A stretch of DNA of 64,000 bases from Solimicrobium sp040544425 (lineage in GTDB: Bacteria; Pseudomonadota; Gammaproteobacteria; Burkholderiales; Burkholderiaceae_D), in contig JBEONO010000015.1 of NCBI GenBank assembly GCA_040544425.1, positions 1 through 64,000 of the forward strand, read 5' to 3'. Position numbers and translations under genes: made by a program. This document shows positions 1 to 8,939 of the stretch, piece after piece. Below the pieces are notes generated by a model. It was not told where the DNA came from and did not search any database. It saw only the letters and a list, made by a program, of their open reading frames with translations. The stretch's first letter is position 1, and each line of letters begins with the position of its first letter.

Positions 1-97
1 CAGAAAATGTCTCGGCTTTAAAACGCCTCACGAAGTATTTATGAAACAGTTACAATCGCATCAACATGTGGTTGCACTTCGAAATTGAATCCGCCGA

Positions 98-1507
98 TTA
101 ATAACGATACTGGTTGGTTTTGTAAGGACCTTCTTTTGCCACGCCGATATAGGCCGCCTGCTGGTCAGTCAAAGTGCTCAGCTGTGCGTTGAGCGTTTTG
201 AGTTGCAGTCGCGCGACTTTTTCATCCAGATGTTTTGGCAGGGTGTAGACGCCGACCGGATACTTTGCGGTGTTGGCGAACAGTTCAATCTGTGCAATCG
301 TTTGATTGGCAAATGAAGAGCTCATCACATACGACGGATGACCAGTACCGCAACCGAGGTTGACCAGGCGACCTTTGGCTAACAGAATGATGCGTTTGCC
401 GTCCGGGAAAACGACGTGATCAACTTGCGGCTTGATATTGTCCCACTCGTATTTCTCCAGACCGGCGACATCGATTTCATTGTCGAAGTGGCCGATATTG
501 CAGACGATCGCCTGGTTCTTCATCGCGCGCATGTGATCATGTGTGATGACGTGGTAATTGCCGGTAGCGGTAACGAAGATGTCGGCCAGTGGTGCGGCGT
601 AATCCATGGTCACAACCCGGTAACCTTCCATCGCGGCCTGCAGTGCGCAGATCGGATCGACTTCGGTCACCCAGACTTGTGCCGATAAGGCACGCATTGC
701 CTGGGCACTGCCCTTGCCGACGTCACCGTAACCGGCGATCACCGCGATCTTACCGGCGATCATCACGTCAGTCGCACGTTTGATACCATCCACCAGAGAT
801 TCACGACAGCCGTACAGATTGTCAAACTTGGATTTGGTCACGGAGTCATTCACGTTAATGGCCGGGAATGCCAGTTTGCCTTCCTGATGCATTTGATACA
901 GACGATGCACACCCGTCGTGGTTTCTTCGGTCACGCCTTTGATTTCTTTCAGGCGTTTTGAGTACCAATGTTTGTCTATGGCCAGGTGTTTTTTGATCGC
1001 ATTGAACAGGCAGATTTCTTCTTCGGAAGTTGGATGATTCAATACTGAAGCATCTTCCTGGGCGCGACTGCCGAGATGCAGCAGCAGCGTGGCGTCTCCG
1101 CCATCATCCAGAATCATGTTTGCCTGATGGTCTGGCCATTCGAAGATGCGGTGGGTGAAATCCCAGTATTCGTCGAGGTTCTCACCCTTGAATGCAAACA
1201 CTGGGTGACCGGCGTCGGCAATTGCAGCGGCGGCCTGATCCTGCGTCGAGTAGATATTGCATGAGGCCCAGCGTACTTCTGCGCCCAAGGCAGCCAGGGT
1301 TTCAATCAGCACAGCGGTTTGAATCGTCATGTGCAGCGAACCGGCAATCCGGGCACCACGCAGCGGCTGGCTGGCGGCGAACTCTTCGCGAATTGCCATC
1401 AAGCCCGGCATTTCTGTTTCAGCGATGTTGATTTCTTTGCGACCCCAGTCCGCCAGAGTGATATCGGCAACATGGTAGTCAGGTTTGGATTTATTGATGG
1501 CGTTCAT
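98..1507 (-). CDS. ahcY: Adenosylhomocysteinase (S-adenosyl-L-homocysteine hydrolase)
   Basis: The cytosolic enzyme splits S-adenosylhomocysteine into adenosine and homocysteine, removing the inhibitory product of methylation and feeding the methionine cycle. The 469-residue product has the family length for bacterial enzymes with the internal insertion. The NAD-binding segment G-Y-G-D-V-G-K-G, the motif around N-D-S-V-T-K-S-K-F-D-N and the conserved C-terminus N-Q-Y-R-Y are all present. A GTG lies immediately before the ATG at 1507. I chose the ATG because the AGGAGG Shine-Dalgarno is then about six bases away, while the GTG would be almost on top of it. An SAH riboswitch lies just upstream, which independently supports the assignment and indicates induction when SAH accumulates. 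Confidence 0.98.
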   Translation of the reverse strand: MNAINKSKPDYHVADITLADWGRKEINIAETEMPGLMAIREEFAASQPLRGARIAGSLHMTIQTAVLIETLAALGAEVRWASCNIYSTQDQAAAAIADAGHPVFAFKGENLDEYWDFTHRIFEWPDHQANMILDDGGDATLLLHLGSRAQEDASVLNHPTSEEEICLFNAIKKHLAIDKHWYSKRLKEIKGVTEETTTGVHRLYQMHQEGKLAFPAINVNDSVTKSKFDNLYGCRESLVDGIKRATDVMIAGKIAVIAGYGDVGKGSAQAMRALSAQVWVTEVDPICALQAAMEGYRVVTMDYAAPLADIFVTATGNYHVITHDHMRAMKNQAIVCNIGHFDNEIDVAGLEKYEWDNIKPQVDHVVFPDGKRIILLAKGRLVNLGCGTGHPSYVMSSSFANQTIAQIELFANTAKYPVGVYTLPKHLDEKVARLQLKTLNAQLSTLTDQQAAYIGVAKEGPYKTNQYRY

Positions 1508-1536
1508 CACGCCCTCCTTTCAGTTGAAAAAAGTAA

Positions 1537-1630
1537 CGTGAGCGCGGTTGCGGTGGTATTCCCAAGCCTGGCGAAACATTCGATGTTATTAGCATCTGAC
1601 CAACTTGTTTCGTCGCAACGCTCCTTGGGA
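1537..1630 (-). promoter_or_regulatory. SAH riboswitch upstream of ahcY
   Basis: On the minus strand the leader of ahcY carries the hallmarks of the SAH riboswitch. The P1 stem is CCCAAG (1624-1629) paired with CTTGGG (1561-1566). The conserved G-GAGCG-TTGCG core follows P1. A P2 stem CGAAACA/TGTTTCG leads into the CCAGGCT strand. The 3' segment CGCAAC-CG-CGCTC (1540-1552) is complementary to GAGCGTTGCG (1614-1623) and forms the pseudoknot. In known examples SAH binding turns expression of ahcY on. Here the pseudoknot strand ends about 20 bases before the ribosome-binding site. The match was made by eye, not with a covariance model. Confidence 0.9.
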
Positions 1631-1835
1631 GACCGAAGTATATAACACCTCATGACAAATACCAGGCCATTTTTTCAAATATAGCGGGTCAGTCAGTGCG
1701 ATGATAGTTCCACAACAAAAGCGCCTGGCCTGTTGTGCGGGCTTGCAAAAAATCGGTTTTGCTGCACATTTCAGGGAGTAGAATCTAGCAACAAAAACTA
1801 TAACCAGTCCTTAAAATCAGATGCGAGAGACCATC
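1631..1835. other. Intergenic region between ahcY leader and PilZ gene
   Basis: This divergent spacer must hold the promoters for ahcY (minus) and the PilZ gene (plus). An inverted repeat CACAACA (1711-1717) and TGTTGTG (1731-1737) with a 13-base loop is visible. I could not assign convincing -35/-10 pairs and see no small gene. Confidence 0.4.
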
Positions 1836-2261
1836 ATGAATCAGGATTTAGATCGTCAATATGTCCGGCATCCTTCCGATGTCCCGATTGCGTGGAGCCT
1901 GGATGAGATTGCCGTTGCGGGCAGCGAGTATTTAAAAAATGTTTCTGAGGGTGGCTTGGCCTTTCTCTCCACCTCGCAGGTTAATCTGGGGGCGGTGCTC
2001 AATATTCAGATTCCAGCCATTGATCCGCAGGTGTCGCTCAAAGCCGTGGTGGTCTGGTGTGCGCCACAAGAAGAAAATCTGTTTGAAGTCGGGGTGCGGT
2101 TCATCGATGAGAACAACCATTTCCGCATGCGTATGGTGGAGCAGATTTGCCACATTGAGCACTTCAAAAAAGAAATTCTGGAAACCGAAGGCCGGGTCAT
2201 TTCCGGCGAAGAAGCGGCGCTGGAATGGATCAGCCGCTATGCCAAGGATTTTCCTCACTAG
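1836..2261 (+). CDS. PilZ domain protein (putative c-di-GMP receptor)
   Basis: This is a small soluble protein of 141 residues made almost entirely of one PilZ domain. The c-di-GMP signature is intact: R-Q-Y-V-R (RxxxR) near the N-terminus, followed by N-V-S-E-G-G (the D/N-x-S-x-x-G motif) about 30 residues later. The strands after it end in a segment G-V-R-F typical of PilZ. An in-frame ATG at 1821 would add five residues. I prefer the ATG at 1836 because GAGAG sits 6-7 bases before it. The target is unknown. PilZ proteins of this kind act on motility, pili or exopolysaccharide, and pilus genes lie elsewhere in the window. It is followed by pth after 52 bases, where many relatives carry the L25 gene instead. 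Confidence 0.85.
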   Translation: MNQDLDRQYVRHPSDVPIAWSLDEIAVAGSEYLKNVSEGGLAFLSTSQVNLGAVLNIQIPAIDPQVSLKAVVVWCAPQEENLFEVGVRFIDENNHFRMRMVEQICHIEHFKKEILETEGRVISGEEAALEWISRYAKDFPH

Positions 2262-2313
2262 CGACTTGGCCGAACCACCTATAATACGGTTTTAATTTTT
2301 ACTCCTCTCATTC

Positions 2314-2904
2314 ATGTCCATCCGTCTTATCGCAGGGCTGGGTAACCCCGGGCCCGAATATCAGCTTACCCGCCACAATGCCGGCTTTTGGCTGGTCGAC
2401 AAGCTCGCCAACAGCCTGCCGCATTGTTCGCTGCAACGCGACACCAGGTTGAACGCCCTGATGGCGAAAACAGCGATTGCCGGTAATGACGCCTGGTTGC
2501 TGGAACCCCAAACTTACATGAATCGATCTGGCGCTTCGGTCGGTGCGCTGGCGCGTTTTTATAAAATCGCGCCCGATGAAATCTTGGTGGTGCATGACGA
2601 ACTGGATATTGATCCCGGCGTCGCCAAACTGAAAAAAGGCGGTTCGTCCGGTGGACATAATGGCTTGAAAAACATTACCGCGGCGCTTGGTACGCAGGAC
2701 TACTGGCGCATGCGGATCGGGATCGGGCATCCACGTGATTTGAGTTCGAATCAACCGGTGGTCGATTTTGTTTTACATCGCCCACGAAAAGAAGAACAGG
2801 TCTTGATCGATGAGTCGATCGAGAAATGCCTGCAGATTATTCCACTGCTGGTAGCCGGAAAATTTGAAGCCGCCACCATGCAGTTGCACACCAAGTCCGC
2901 TTAG
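2314..2904 (+). CDS. pth: Peptidyl-tRNA hydrolase
   Basis: It releases tRNA from prematurely dropped peptidyl-tRNA by cleaving the ester bond, which keeps the tRNA pool free for translation. The 196-residue length is standard. The N-terminal G-L-G-N-P-G-P-E-Y followed by R-H-N-A-G-F contains the catalytic histidine. The motif H-D-E-L-D and the G-G-S-S-G-G-H-N-G-L-K-N segment are intact. Its TAG stop shares one base with the GTG start of the next gene, so the two are probably translationally coupled. Confidence 0.98.
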   Translation: MSIRLIAGLGNPGPEYQLTRHNAGFWLVDKLANSLPHCSLQRDTRLNALMAKTAIAGNDAWLLEPQTYMNRSGASVGALARFYKIAPDEILVVHDELDIDPGVAKLKKGGSSGGHNGLKNITAALGTQDYWRMRIGIGHPRDLSSNQPVVDFVLHRPRKEEQVLIDESIEKCLQIIPLLVAGKFEAATMQLHTKSA

Positions 2905-4007
2905 TGAGTTCCGGTTCCGCGATCATTTTACGGGCCGGACCGCTGGCGCTCGATCACATTCGTCAACATGGTTTGCAGGCGATGGATATTGCTGCAATCC
3001 CGGCTGCCGCTGGTGGCCCCAAAGGTCTGGCCTTGCAGGCTCTGGACCAGTGGCTGTTCGGGGAATGGCTCTCTGACGCGCCGCGCAAACGCACTTTAAT
3101 CGGTTCATCAATCGGGGCCTGGCGCATGGCAGCAGCGAGCATGCCCAATCCGGCGCAAGGATTTGCGCGCCTCGGTAAATTGTATTGTCAGCAGTCCTAT
3201 CCGCCCAATCCGGGCAGCACCTATGTCACCGAAGTCATCGAAGAACTGCTCAACCATTTTATTGACGGACAGGAGCAGGAGATTGTCACCCAGCCGGTCA
3301 ATCGTCTCCACATTCTGGCCAGCAAAGGGCGCGGTTTGTTGAAGGCACCGCAGCACAGTTTCAGCACCAAGGCCGGATTTATCGCCGCCACGCTGTCGAA
3401 TATCGGCGCACGTTCACAGCTGGCCCGGCACATGGAACGAGTCGTGATCAGCGACCTGCGTGACGAACTTTCCTGGCTGAGAACCAGCTTCGACGCTTTT
3501 CCCACCGAATTTGCCGCGCTGACCGGTAGCAATCTGAAAGCAGCCCTGCTGGCCTCGGGAACACTGCCTCTGATCATGGATCCGGTTCGGCACATACCGG
3601 GGGCACCGCAGGGGACGTATTGGGATGGCGGATTAATCGACTACCATCTGGCCTTGCCCTACTCGCGTCTGACATCAATTCAACCGAATGATCTGGTGCT
3701 CTATCCGCACTTCACCGACCACATCATTCCCGGCTGGCTGGACAAGGCATTTGCCTGGCGACGCGCCAGCAAAGGAAAAAACAGGCACTGGTTGGATAAC
3801 GTGTTACTGATCGCGCCGTCAGAAGAATTCGTCCGCTCGCTGCCGCGTCAAAAGCTGCCGGATCGCAAAGACTTCACTTTTCATGGCAGCAATCACCAGT
3901 TGCGTATTCAGGAATGGCAACACGCAATCGGTGCCAGCGAAAAATTGCGTGATGCCTTTGCCGATTTTGTGAACAAGCCGGCTATGCAATCAGTTCAGGC
4001 TTTTTGA
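2904..4007 (+). CDS. Patatin-like phospholipase/acyl hydrolase
   Basis: The 367-residue product carries the patatin Ser-Asp dyad: an N-terminal glycine-rich A-A-A-G-G-P-K-G that would form the oxyanion hole, the nucleophile elbow G-S-S-I-G, and the D-G-G motif (in W-D-G-G-L-I-D) near residue 250. No signal peptide or membrane segment is seen, so it is probably cytosolic or released by another route. Substrate and role are unknown. The start is a GTG overlapping the pth stop by one base. The only ATG alternatives lie well inside the conserved domain. Its 3' end overlaps the convergent histidine kinase gene by 18 bases. Confidence 0.8.
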   Translation: MSSGSAIILRAGPLALDHIRQHGLQAMDIAAIPAAAGGPKGLALQALDQWLFGEWLSDAPRKRTLIGSSIGAWRMAAASMPNPAQGFARLGKLYCQQSYPPNPGSTYVTEVIEELLNHFIDGQEQEIVTQPVNRLHILASKGRGLLKAPQHSFSTKAGFIAATLSNIGARSQLARHMERVVISDLRDELSWLRTSFDAFPTEFAALTGSNLKAALLASGTLPLIMDPVRHIPGAPQGTYWDGGLIDYHLALPYSRLTSIQPNDLVLYPHFTDHIIPGWLDKAFAWRRASKGKNRHWLDNVLLIAPSEEFVRSLPRQKLPDRKDFTFHGSNHQLRIQEWQHAIGASEKLRDAFADFVNKPAMQSVQAF

Positions 4008-5633
4008 GATGATATGGCAGTTGCGGTTGGCGGCCGCCGCTTTTCGGTAAAACTCAAATGCCTCCAGCGTTTGTTCAATGTGATAGAAGTTCTTGGCAAC
4101 CTTGATTTGATCAGCTTCAATTCTCTTGACGCCATAGGACTGGGTGCAGTACAGCGGCGTGACCAGCGCCATTTGCTTGGGCAGTATTTTGATCCCCAGT
4201 TGACTGGCTGACTTTTGTATGACCGGCAGATTGTAATAACTGGTCACCAGATAGGCGCGTGGCAGCTTACATTCTTCAATTACCTGCAGACCATGACCGC
4301 TTTGGTGCAGCAACTCAAAATCGGAAAACAGGCAGACGCGCTGCCGTTGTTCCGGATTGAGCGAGCGAACGAAATCAATCACGGCCTGTCCCTGCGTTTC
4401 ATGACGTATCGCCATCTCAGGATTAACCATCAGCAAAGGCTGCAAACGCACATCCCAGGAATCATGAATCAATTGCTCGTCGTCCAGAATGATGATGGTA
4501 TCGTCGTAGCTGACATTGATCTCATCGACCAGCCAGTCCGGTTTGTCTGCCCGGGGAAACACCAGCTCAAAACAGGTTCCATGCTTAAGGCGCGAACTCA
4601 GGTTCAGCTGCGCCCCGTTTGCATCGACCATATCCCACACCTGCATCATGCCCAAACCATGTCCGCTTTTTTTCCCCTTCGTAAAACTGGTTCGCCTCAG
4701 TATCTTTTGCACCGTGGCGCGCGACATCCCTTTACCGTTATCCTTGATTTGCACAAGTACCGATCCGTCGCGCAATTCCAGATTGATGTTGACAGTCGCT
4801 GCCGGAATATCCTTCAGTGCATCAACTGCATTGGCGACAAGATTCGACATCGCACGGCCAAACTGACTGGACTGCACGTTGATAAAAGCGAATTGTGCTC
4901 TGGGCGCAATATCGACGGCGAATCGAACTGGCCGATCCTGATACTGAAATTTTCTTTCGCTGACCAGCTTAAGCAGAAAATCCGAACACAGGATCAACTG
5001 CTGCTCCTCGCCTTTGCTGGCAGGCAGGTTGCCCGTGCTGTAGTTGTTCAAGATGTTGTTGGTAATATCGCTGATCGAGGCAAACGCGTTTTTCAAAATC
5101 AGCCGCTTCGGTTCAGTCAACGCTTCCGATGAGTCGACAATCACAGACAAGGCGGCGAGCGGCGACTGGATATCGTGTGCCATTTTTTGGGCAAGCTGGG
5201 TAGAGATCTGTTGCTCGGACAGGGCGCCTGGCAGCGACTGTTCCGATCTGCTCTGCGCGCTCTGCTCGACCGGGATCATGGTGCCAACCACGCCAAATAC
5301 GGATCCTTGCGCATTGATTAGCGGCGATTTGCTGTTGATGAACCGCATGCTGGCACCAGTCGCCTGATTTCCGATTTCCTCTTCACAGTTGTGTAACTGT
5401 TTGCCGATGATTGCCTGATTGAGGTGGTTGAGCATGCGCTGCCCGGATGGCCCGGGAAAACAGGCGCTCACTGTTTTACCGGGCAGGTCGGCAGCAGACT
5501 GCGCCCCGATGGCATCGGCAAATGCCTGATTCGCACCCAGAATCGTGGCGGCGGGGTCGGTCCAGTAGACTGGAAACTGCAGATACGGGGCAAGCTGCTC
5601 CAGGTGAAAAAAGATTGCGGCAGACATTTTCAT
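3990..5633 (-). CDS. Soluble hybrid histidine kinase (PAS-HisKA-HATPase-receiver)
   Basis: This is a two-component sensor of about 547 residues with no membrane segment. The order is an N-terminal PAS-like region (about 15-125), a dimerisation domain with the H-box M-A-H-D-I-Q-S-P-L (His near 153), an ATPase domain with N-box N-L-V-A-N-A-V-D-A-L, G1 D-N-G-K-G-M and G2 S-G-H-G-L-G-M, then a receiver domain. The receiver keeps the acidic pair I-L-D-D-E, a phospho-acceptor in F-S-D-F-E, the S/T in V-T-S-Y-Y and the lysine in I-L-P-K. I chose the ATG at 5633, which has GGAG nine bases upstream. A GTG at 5693 and an ATG at 5648 are possible extensions without a good ribosome-binding site. No partner regulator is adjacent, so its output is unknown. 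Confidence 0.8.
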   Translation of the reverse strand: MKMSAAIFFHLEQLAPYLQFPVYWTDPAATILGANQAFADAIGAQSAADLPGKTVSACFPGPSGQRMLNHLNQAIIGKQLHNCEEEIGNQATGASMRFINSKSPLINAQGSVFGVVGTMIPVEQSAQSRSEQSLPGALSEQQISTQLAQKMAHDIQSPLAALSVIVDSSEALTEPKRLILKNAFASISDITNNILNNYSTGNLPASKGEEQQLILCSDFLLKLVSERKFQYQDRPVRFAVDIAPRAQFAFINVQSSQFGRAMSNLVANAVDALKDIPAATVNINLELRDGSVLVQIKDNGKGMSRATVQKILRRTSFTKGKKSGHGLGMMQVWDMVDANGAQLNLSSRLKHGTCFELVFPRADKPDWLVDEINVSYDDTIIILDDEQLIHDSWDVRLQPLLMVNPEMAIRHETQGQAVIDFVRSLNPEQRQRVCLFSDFELLHQSGHGLQVIEECKLPRAYLVTSYYNLPVIQKSASQLGIKILPKQMALVTPLYCTQSYGVKRIEADQIKVAKNFYHIEQTLEAFEFYRKAAAANRNCHIISKSLN

Positions 5634-5734
5634 TCGTGACGACTCCATTAATTTGACGACAAATTGACCAACATAGCGACTGAACAGAACCACTGTTACT
5701 TATTAAATAATTTAGTTTGACAATTATGTCGGCC

Positions 5735-5750
5735 TTACAACTCGTTGTAA
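5735..5750. repeat. Inverted repeat in the kinase/glyQ divergent region
   Basis: TTACAAC and GTTGTAA flank a two-base spacer, forming a 16-base dyad about 100 bases upstream of the histidine kinase start. The shape suits an operator for a dimeric regulator, but nothing identifies the protein. Confidence 0.35.
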
Positions 5751-5913
5751 ATTGTTTTCACTGCTGATCCTTGTCAGGGCAGATCAATCACCAGACAGCA
5801 AATAAATAAGCGCCGGGCTTGAATCGGAACGTGGACAAAACTGGGGTAAAATTGGCGGTCGATTTTTAGCCGACTTTTATTAGAAGCCAGTTGCATCCAA
5901 CCACACACCCCTC

Positions 5914-6834
5914 ATGCTCACATTTCAACAAATTATTCTGACCCTGCAGGACTACTGGAATGCCCAGGGTTGCGCTTTATTGCAACCGCTGGATCTGGAA
6001 GTAGGTGCCGGGACATCGCACCCCGCCACATTTTTACGTGCGATTGGTCCGGAACCGTGGCGTGCCGCCTATGTTCAACCGTCACGCCGTCCCAAGGACG
6101 GACGCTACGGCGAAAACCCGAATCGGCTGCAACACTACTATCAATATCAGGTCGTGTTAAAACCGGCCCCGGAAAATATTCTGGATCTGTATCTCGGCTC
6201 GCTCGCTGCTGTAGGCTTGAACCTGCAGCAGAACGATGTGCGGTTTGTGGAAGACGACTGGGAAAATCCTACGCTGGGTGCCTGGGGTCTGGGTTGGGAA
6301 GTGTGGTTGAACGGCATGGAAGTAACCCAGTTCACTTACTTCCAGCAGGTCGGCGGACTGGATTGCAAGCCGGTGCTGGGCGAAATCACCTACGGCATTG
6401 AACGGCTGGCGATGTATCTGCAAGGTGTCGACAACGTCTACGACCTGGTCTGGACTGAATGGGAAGAACACGGCGTCAAACAAAAGCTGACTTACGGCGA
6501 TGTTTACCATCAAAATGAAGTCGAGCAGTCGACCTACAACTTTGAGCATTCCAACACCGAGTTCCTGTTTGCCCTGTTCGGCAATTATGAAGCCGAGGCC
6601 AAGCGCCTGATGGAAGTGCCGCTCGCCCTGCCCGCCTACGAGATGGTGTTAAAAGCGGCGCACACCTTTAATCTGCTGGACGCGCGCGGTGCGATCTCGG
6701 TGACCGAACGGGCCGCCTATATGGGGCGGATCCGCAATTTGTCGCGCAGTGTTGCCAGCGCCTATTTCCATTCACGTGAAGCGCTGGGTTTTCCGATGCT
6801 GAACAAAGAAACTCATCTCCAGACCACACCATGA
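5914..6834 (+). CDS. glyQ: Glycyl-tRNA synthetase alpha subunit
   Basis: The catalytic subunit of the alpha2-beta2 glycyl-tRNA synthetase activates glycine and charges tRNA-Gly. The 306-residue product opens with the family signature T-F-Q-Q-I-I-L-T-L-Q-D-Y-W and contains the class II segments Q-P-S-R-R-P-K-D-G-R-Y-G-E-N-P-N-R and G-I-E-R-L-A-M-Y. Its TGA stop overlaps the ATG of glyS in an ATGA arrangement, giving coupled synthesis of the two subunits. Confidence 0.98.
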   Translation: MLTFQQIILTLQDYWNAQGCALLQPLDLEVGAGTSHPATFLRAIGPEPWRAAYVQPSRRPKDGRYGENPNRLQHYYQYQVVLKPAPENILDLYLGSLAAVGLNLQQNDVRFVEDDWENPTLGAWGLGWEVWLNGMEVTQFTYFQQVGGLDCKPVLGEITYGIERLAMYLQGVDNVYDLVWTEWEEHGVKQKLTYGDVYHQNEVEQSTYNFEHSNTEFLFALFGNYEAEAKRLMEVPLALPAYEMVLKAAHTFNLLDARGAISVTERAAYMGRIRNLSRSVASAYFHSREALGFPMLNKETHLQTTP

Positions 6835-8915
6835 ATCAACCATTACTCGTCGAGCTGTTTACAGAAGAATTACCTCCCAAAGCACTTTCAAAACTGGGCG
6901 ACGCGTTCGCCGCCGGTATTGTCGAAAGTTTGAAAAAGAACGATTTTCTCGAACCAGGTTCAGTTGCCACCAGCTTTGCAACGCCGCGTCGCCTGGCCGT
7001 CCTGATCACCGAGGTGCGCGCCACATCACCCGATCAGCAATGCCGGGAAAAAGTCTTGCCGGTCAGCGTCGCGCTGGATGCCAGTGGCAATGCCTCGGCA
7101 CCGCTGCTGAAAAAATTGGCCGCAATGGGATTTGGCGATGTGTCAGTCAGTCAGTTGGAACGTGCGCAGGATGGCAAGGCCGAGAGTTTTTTTTACAGCT
7201 TCTCCAAACCCGGGCTGGTGTTAAGTCAGGCATTGCAGACGGCGATCGAAGAATCGGTCGCAAAAATGCCGGTCCCGAAACTGATGACCTATCAACGTGC
7301 CGACGGCACATCGGTGCAGTTTGCCCGCCCCGTGCACAGGCTCGTGGCATTGCATGGCGAACAGATCGTGAACCTCAGCTTCATGGGATTGCAGGCGAAC
7401 CGGATCACACAGGGGCACCGCTTCCTGTCGCAAGGCGAGATCAATTTAAAACACGCCAATGACTATGCGGCGCAACTGCACCAGCAGGGCAAAGTTATCG
7501 CCAGCTTCGCAGAGCGCAAACAGAACATTCGCAGTGCGTTACTGGCCCAGGCTGGTTCCGACCTGGTCTTGATGCCGGACAGTTTGCTCGATGAAGTGAC
7601 CGCGCTGGTTGAATGGCCGGTGGTGTACAGCTGCCACTTCGAGGAAATTTATTTGAACGTGCCGCAGGAATGTCTGATTTTGACCATGCAGACCAATCAA
7701 AAATATTTTGCCCTGACCGATCCGGCCGGCAAACTGCGCCCAAGGTTTTTGATTGTCTCGAACATCGCCACCGACACGCCGGAGCACATCATTCGCGGCA
7801 ATGAGACCGTAGTGCGCCCTCGCCTGTCGGACGCCAAATTCTTTTTCGAACAAGACCAGAAAAAAACCCTCGCCGTGCGCGCGCTTGGTTTAAGCAATGT
7901 GGTCTATCACAACAAACTCGGCAGCCAGGCACAGCGGGTTGAGCGGGTGCAGAAGCTGGCTGGCTATATTGCCACCCAGCTTGAAGCCGATGTCAGTTTG
8001 GCGCAGCGTGCGGCGCAGTTGGCCAAAGGCGATCTGCTGACTGACATGGTCGGTGAATTCCCGGAACTGCAGGGCATCATGGGCAGTTACTATGCGCGTA
8101 TCGATGGCGAACACGAACAGGTTGCGCTGGCGATGACGGAACATTATCAGCCACGCTTTGCTGGCGATGCATTGCCCTCCTCCGTGACCGGGACCATTTT
8201 GGCGCTGGCCGATAAATGCGAAACCCTGGTCGGTATCTGGGGCATTGGATTACAACCGACCGGCGATCGCGACCCGTTCGCGCTGCGCCGCCACGCTTTA
8301 GGTGTGCTGCGTATTTTGATCGAAAAACAATTGCCGCTCACCCTGTCAGGCTTATTGCACAATGCAGCCGCGCTGTTTGCGGACAATCCGGCATTTACCG
8401 ATCCTGGTCAGCCATTGACCCAATTTATCTATGATCGTTTGCGCGGTGTGTTAAAAGAACGTGGCTTCAGCCCGGCCGAGGTCGAGGCAGTGGTTGCGCC
8501 CGAACCGGACTTCCTTGCCAATATCATGCAACGACTGACGGCGGTCCAGAGTTTTGCTGCCTTGCCGGAATCGGCAGCGCTGGCCGCGGCCAACAAGCGT
8601 ATCACCAATATTTTGAAAAAGACCGAGCAGGCGCTGCGTCCGGTTGATACCGTGCTGTTACGCGAAGACGCTGAACGGGCATTGTTTGAAGCGACCCAGC
8701 GCGTTTCGTCCAAGGTCCAGGCGGCATTTGTGGCAGGCGATTTTGATCAGGCATTGCAGATCCTGGCTACCATCCGCCCGGAAGTCGATGCATTTTTTAA
8801 CGATGTGATGGTGATGGTGGACGACACCGAATTGCGCGCCAACCGGATAGCCCTTTTGGCGATGTTGCATGGCATTTTGAATCAGGTTGCCGACATCTCC
8901 AAATTGGCTGCCTAA
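6831..8915 (+). CDS. glyS: Glycyl-tRNA synthetase beta subunit
   Basis: The 694-residue beta subunit contributes tRNA recognition to the heterotetrameric enzyme. It begins with the conserved P-L-L-V-E-L-F-T-E-E-L-P-P-K-A-L and contains F-A-T-P-R-R-L-A-V and the HD-like region with D-K-C-E-T-L-V-G-I-W, followed by D-P-F-A-L-R-R, all characteristic of GlyS. Length is as expected for the family. It overlaps glyQ by four bases and is followed by gmhB after 24 bases, so the run to the metallopeptidase gene is probably one transcript. Confidence 0.98.
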   Translation: MNQPLLVELFTEELPPKALSKLGDAFAAGIVESLKKNDFLEPGSVATSFATPRRLAVLITEVRATSPDQQCREKVLPVSVALDASGNASAPLLKKLAAMGFGDVSVSQLERAQDGKAESFFYSFSKPGLVLSQALQTAIEESVAKMPVPKLMTYQRADGTSVQFARPVHRLVALHGEQIVNLSFMGLQANRITQGHRFLSQGEINLKHANDYAAQLHQQGKVIASFAERKQNIRSALLAQAGSDLVLMPDSLLDEVTALVEWPVVYSCHFEEIYLNVPQECLILTMQTNQKYFALTDPAGKLRPRFLIVSNIATDTPEHIIRGNETVVRPRLSDAKFFFEQDQKKTLAVRALGLSNVVYHNKLGSQAQRVERVQKLAGYIATQLEADVSLAQRAAQLAKGDLLTDMVGEFPELQGIMGSYYARIDGEHEQVALAMTEHYQPRFAGDALPSSVTGTILALADKCETLVGIWGIGLQPTGDRDPFALRRHALGVLRILIEKQLPLTLSGLLHNAAALFADNPAFTDPGQPLTQFIYDRLRGVLKERGFSPAEVEAVVAPEPDFLANIMQRLTAVQSFAALPESAALAAANKRITNILKKTEQALRPVDTVLLREDAERALFEATQRVSSKVQAAFVAGDFDQALQILATIRPEVDAFFNDVMVMVDDTELRANRIALLAMLHGILNQVADISKLAA

Positions 8916-8939
8916 AACTTTGATAACCGCAAGGACTGC

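Noticed and set aside
4215..5132. 305-codon plus-strand frame opposite the histidine kinase
   Set aside because: The minus frame holds all kinase and receiver motifs. The plus frame shows no recognisable domain.
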